Source of the DNA: Bacillota bacterium
Lineage (GTDB): Bacteria > Bacillota > Bacilli > Paenibacillales > NBRC-103111
Assembly: GCA_023391955.1 (NCBI GenBank)
Contig: JAEWAA010000520.1
Location: 1 to 6,492, forward strand
Length of the DNA stretch: 6,492 nt
Direction of reading: 5' to 3'
How positions within the stretch are numbered: position 1 is the first letter of the stretch; each line of letters opens with the position of its first letter. The position numbers and the translations under genes were made by a program. Shown one piece after another: positions 6,115 to 6,492 of this stretch. The notes under the pieces were generated by a model, which had not been told where the DNA came from, did not search any database, and worked only from the letters and a program-made list of their open reading frames with translations.

Positions 6115-6492
6115 CTACATCTGGGAGGCACGACGTAGAAACCCTGGCCTGGGATGACTGAGTTGTTTCACCGCATGTTTGAGATTCGTGACAATGGCTC
6201 CCATGCTTGCCTTGATCCGCAACAAGGAATAGCTGGCTTTTGGGGTGTAACCCAGGCCGGCATGGTTTTTCAATTCGTGGTTTTTGGGCTCCACCCGTTT
6301 GCGCCGCCGGCTCAGCTCCCGTCCTTCTTCACTGGCATTGCGTGCAGCGCCGGCTTCATAGTGGGCCACATAGTCACTGCGGAATACACTGCGTCCGGTT
6401 TTACTTGTGGTGCATTCCGCCCGCAAGGGACAATTCGCACAGGCCGCTTTTGCAAAATAGTACTGGGTCCCCTCCAGTTTGGCGCTGCTGGA
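6115..6492 (-). CDS. IS1182-like DDE transposase, C-terminal part (5' end outside window)
   Basis: This is the end of a transposase that moves an insertion sequence by DDE chemistry. The frame is open to the right edge, so the visible 125 residues are only the C-terminal part and the TTG at 6426 is an internal Leu codon. The fragment shows the cysteine cluster CANCPLRAEC (visible residues 18-27), common just before the final catalytic region in IS1182-like transposases. It then has RRKRVEPKNHELKNHAGLG, where visible Glu68 is the probable third catalytic acid, and a C-terminal helix with GAIVTNLKHAVKQL. The stop codon TAG is at 6115-6117. The gene reads toward the GH130 gene. The visible part has no frameshift or internal stop, but whether the whole element is intact cannot be judged. 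The family is assigned from motif style and is less certain than the general call. Confidence 0.85.
   Translation of the reverse strand, partial: SSSAKLEGTQYYFAKAACANCPLRAECTTSKTGRSVFRSDYVAHYEAGAARNASEEGRELSRRRKRVEPKNHELKNHAGLGYTPKASYSLLRIKASMGAIVTNLKHAVKQLSHPRPGFLRRASQM

Overview
The window looks like a stretch of a Gram-positive Bacillota chromosome, most likely Paenibacillus or a close relative. The reasons are strong purine-rich Shine-Dalgarno sites, TTG and GTG starts, a carbohydrate ABC permease next to a YesM/YesN-type two-component pair, and moderately GC-rich codon use. The genus is an inference from gene content and style, not from a search.

Positions 1-4640 read rightward and form a sugar-sensing and uptake cluster. 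It opens inside a MalG-type ABC permease whose beginning lies outside the window. After a 101-base gap with a candidate extended -10 promoter and a near-perfect 10-bp direct repeat comes a compact REC-AraC response regulator that starts at TTG. A perfect 8-bp hairpin with a T-rich tail then sits between the regulator and a family-1 extracellular solute-binding lipoprotein. That gene is followed 17 bases later by a YesM-type sensor histidine kinase that starts at GTG. The solute-binding protein therefore lies between the two halves of the two-component system. This suggests, but does not prove, that it presents ligand to the kinase as well as, or instead of, to the transporter.

Positions 4656-4694 hold a long hairpin that serves as a shared terminator for two convergent genes. 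Positions 4702-5898 (minus strand) encode a cytosolic GH130 phosphorylase that closely resembles subfamily 1, the 4-O-beta-D-mannosyl-D-glucose phosphorylases of beta-mannan breakdown. A cre-like site lies about 86 bases upstream of it. A link between this enzyme and the transporter cluster is plausible: imported manno-oligosaccharides would be phosphorolysed inside the cell. The link rests only on proximity.

Positions 6115-6492 (minus strand) hold the C-terminal part of an IS1182-like DDE transposase that runs off the right edge. One end of that insertion sequence must therefore fall between the GH130 gene and position 6115. No tRNA, rRNA, CRISPR array or riboswitch was seen. The families here are known; what deserves a second look is their arrangement and the regulatory sites between them.
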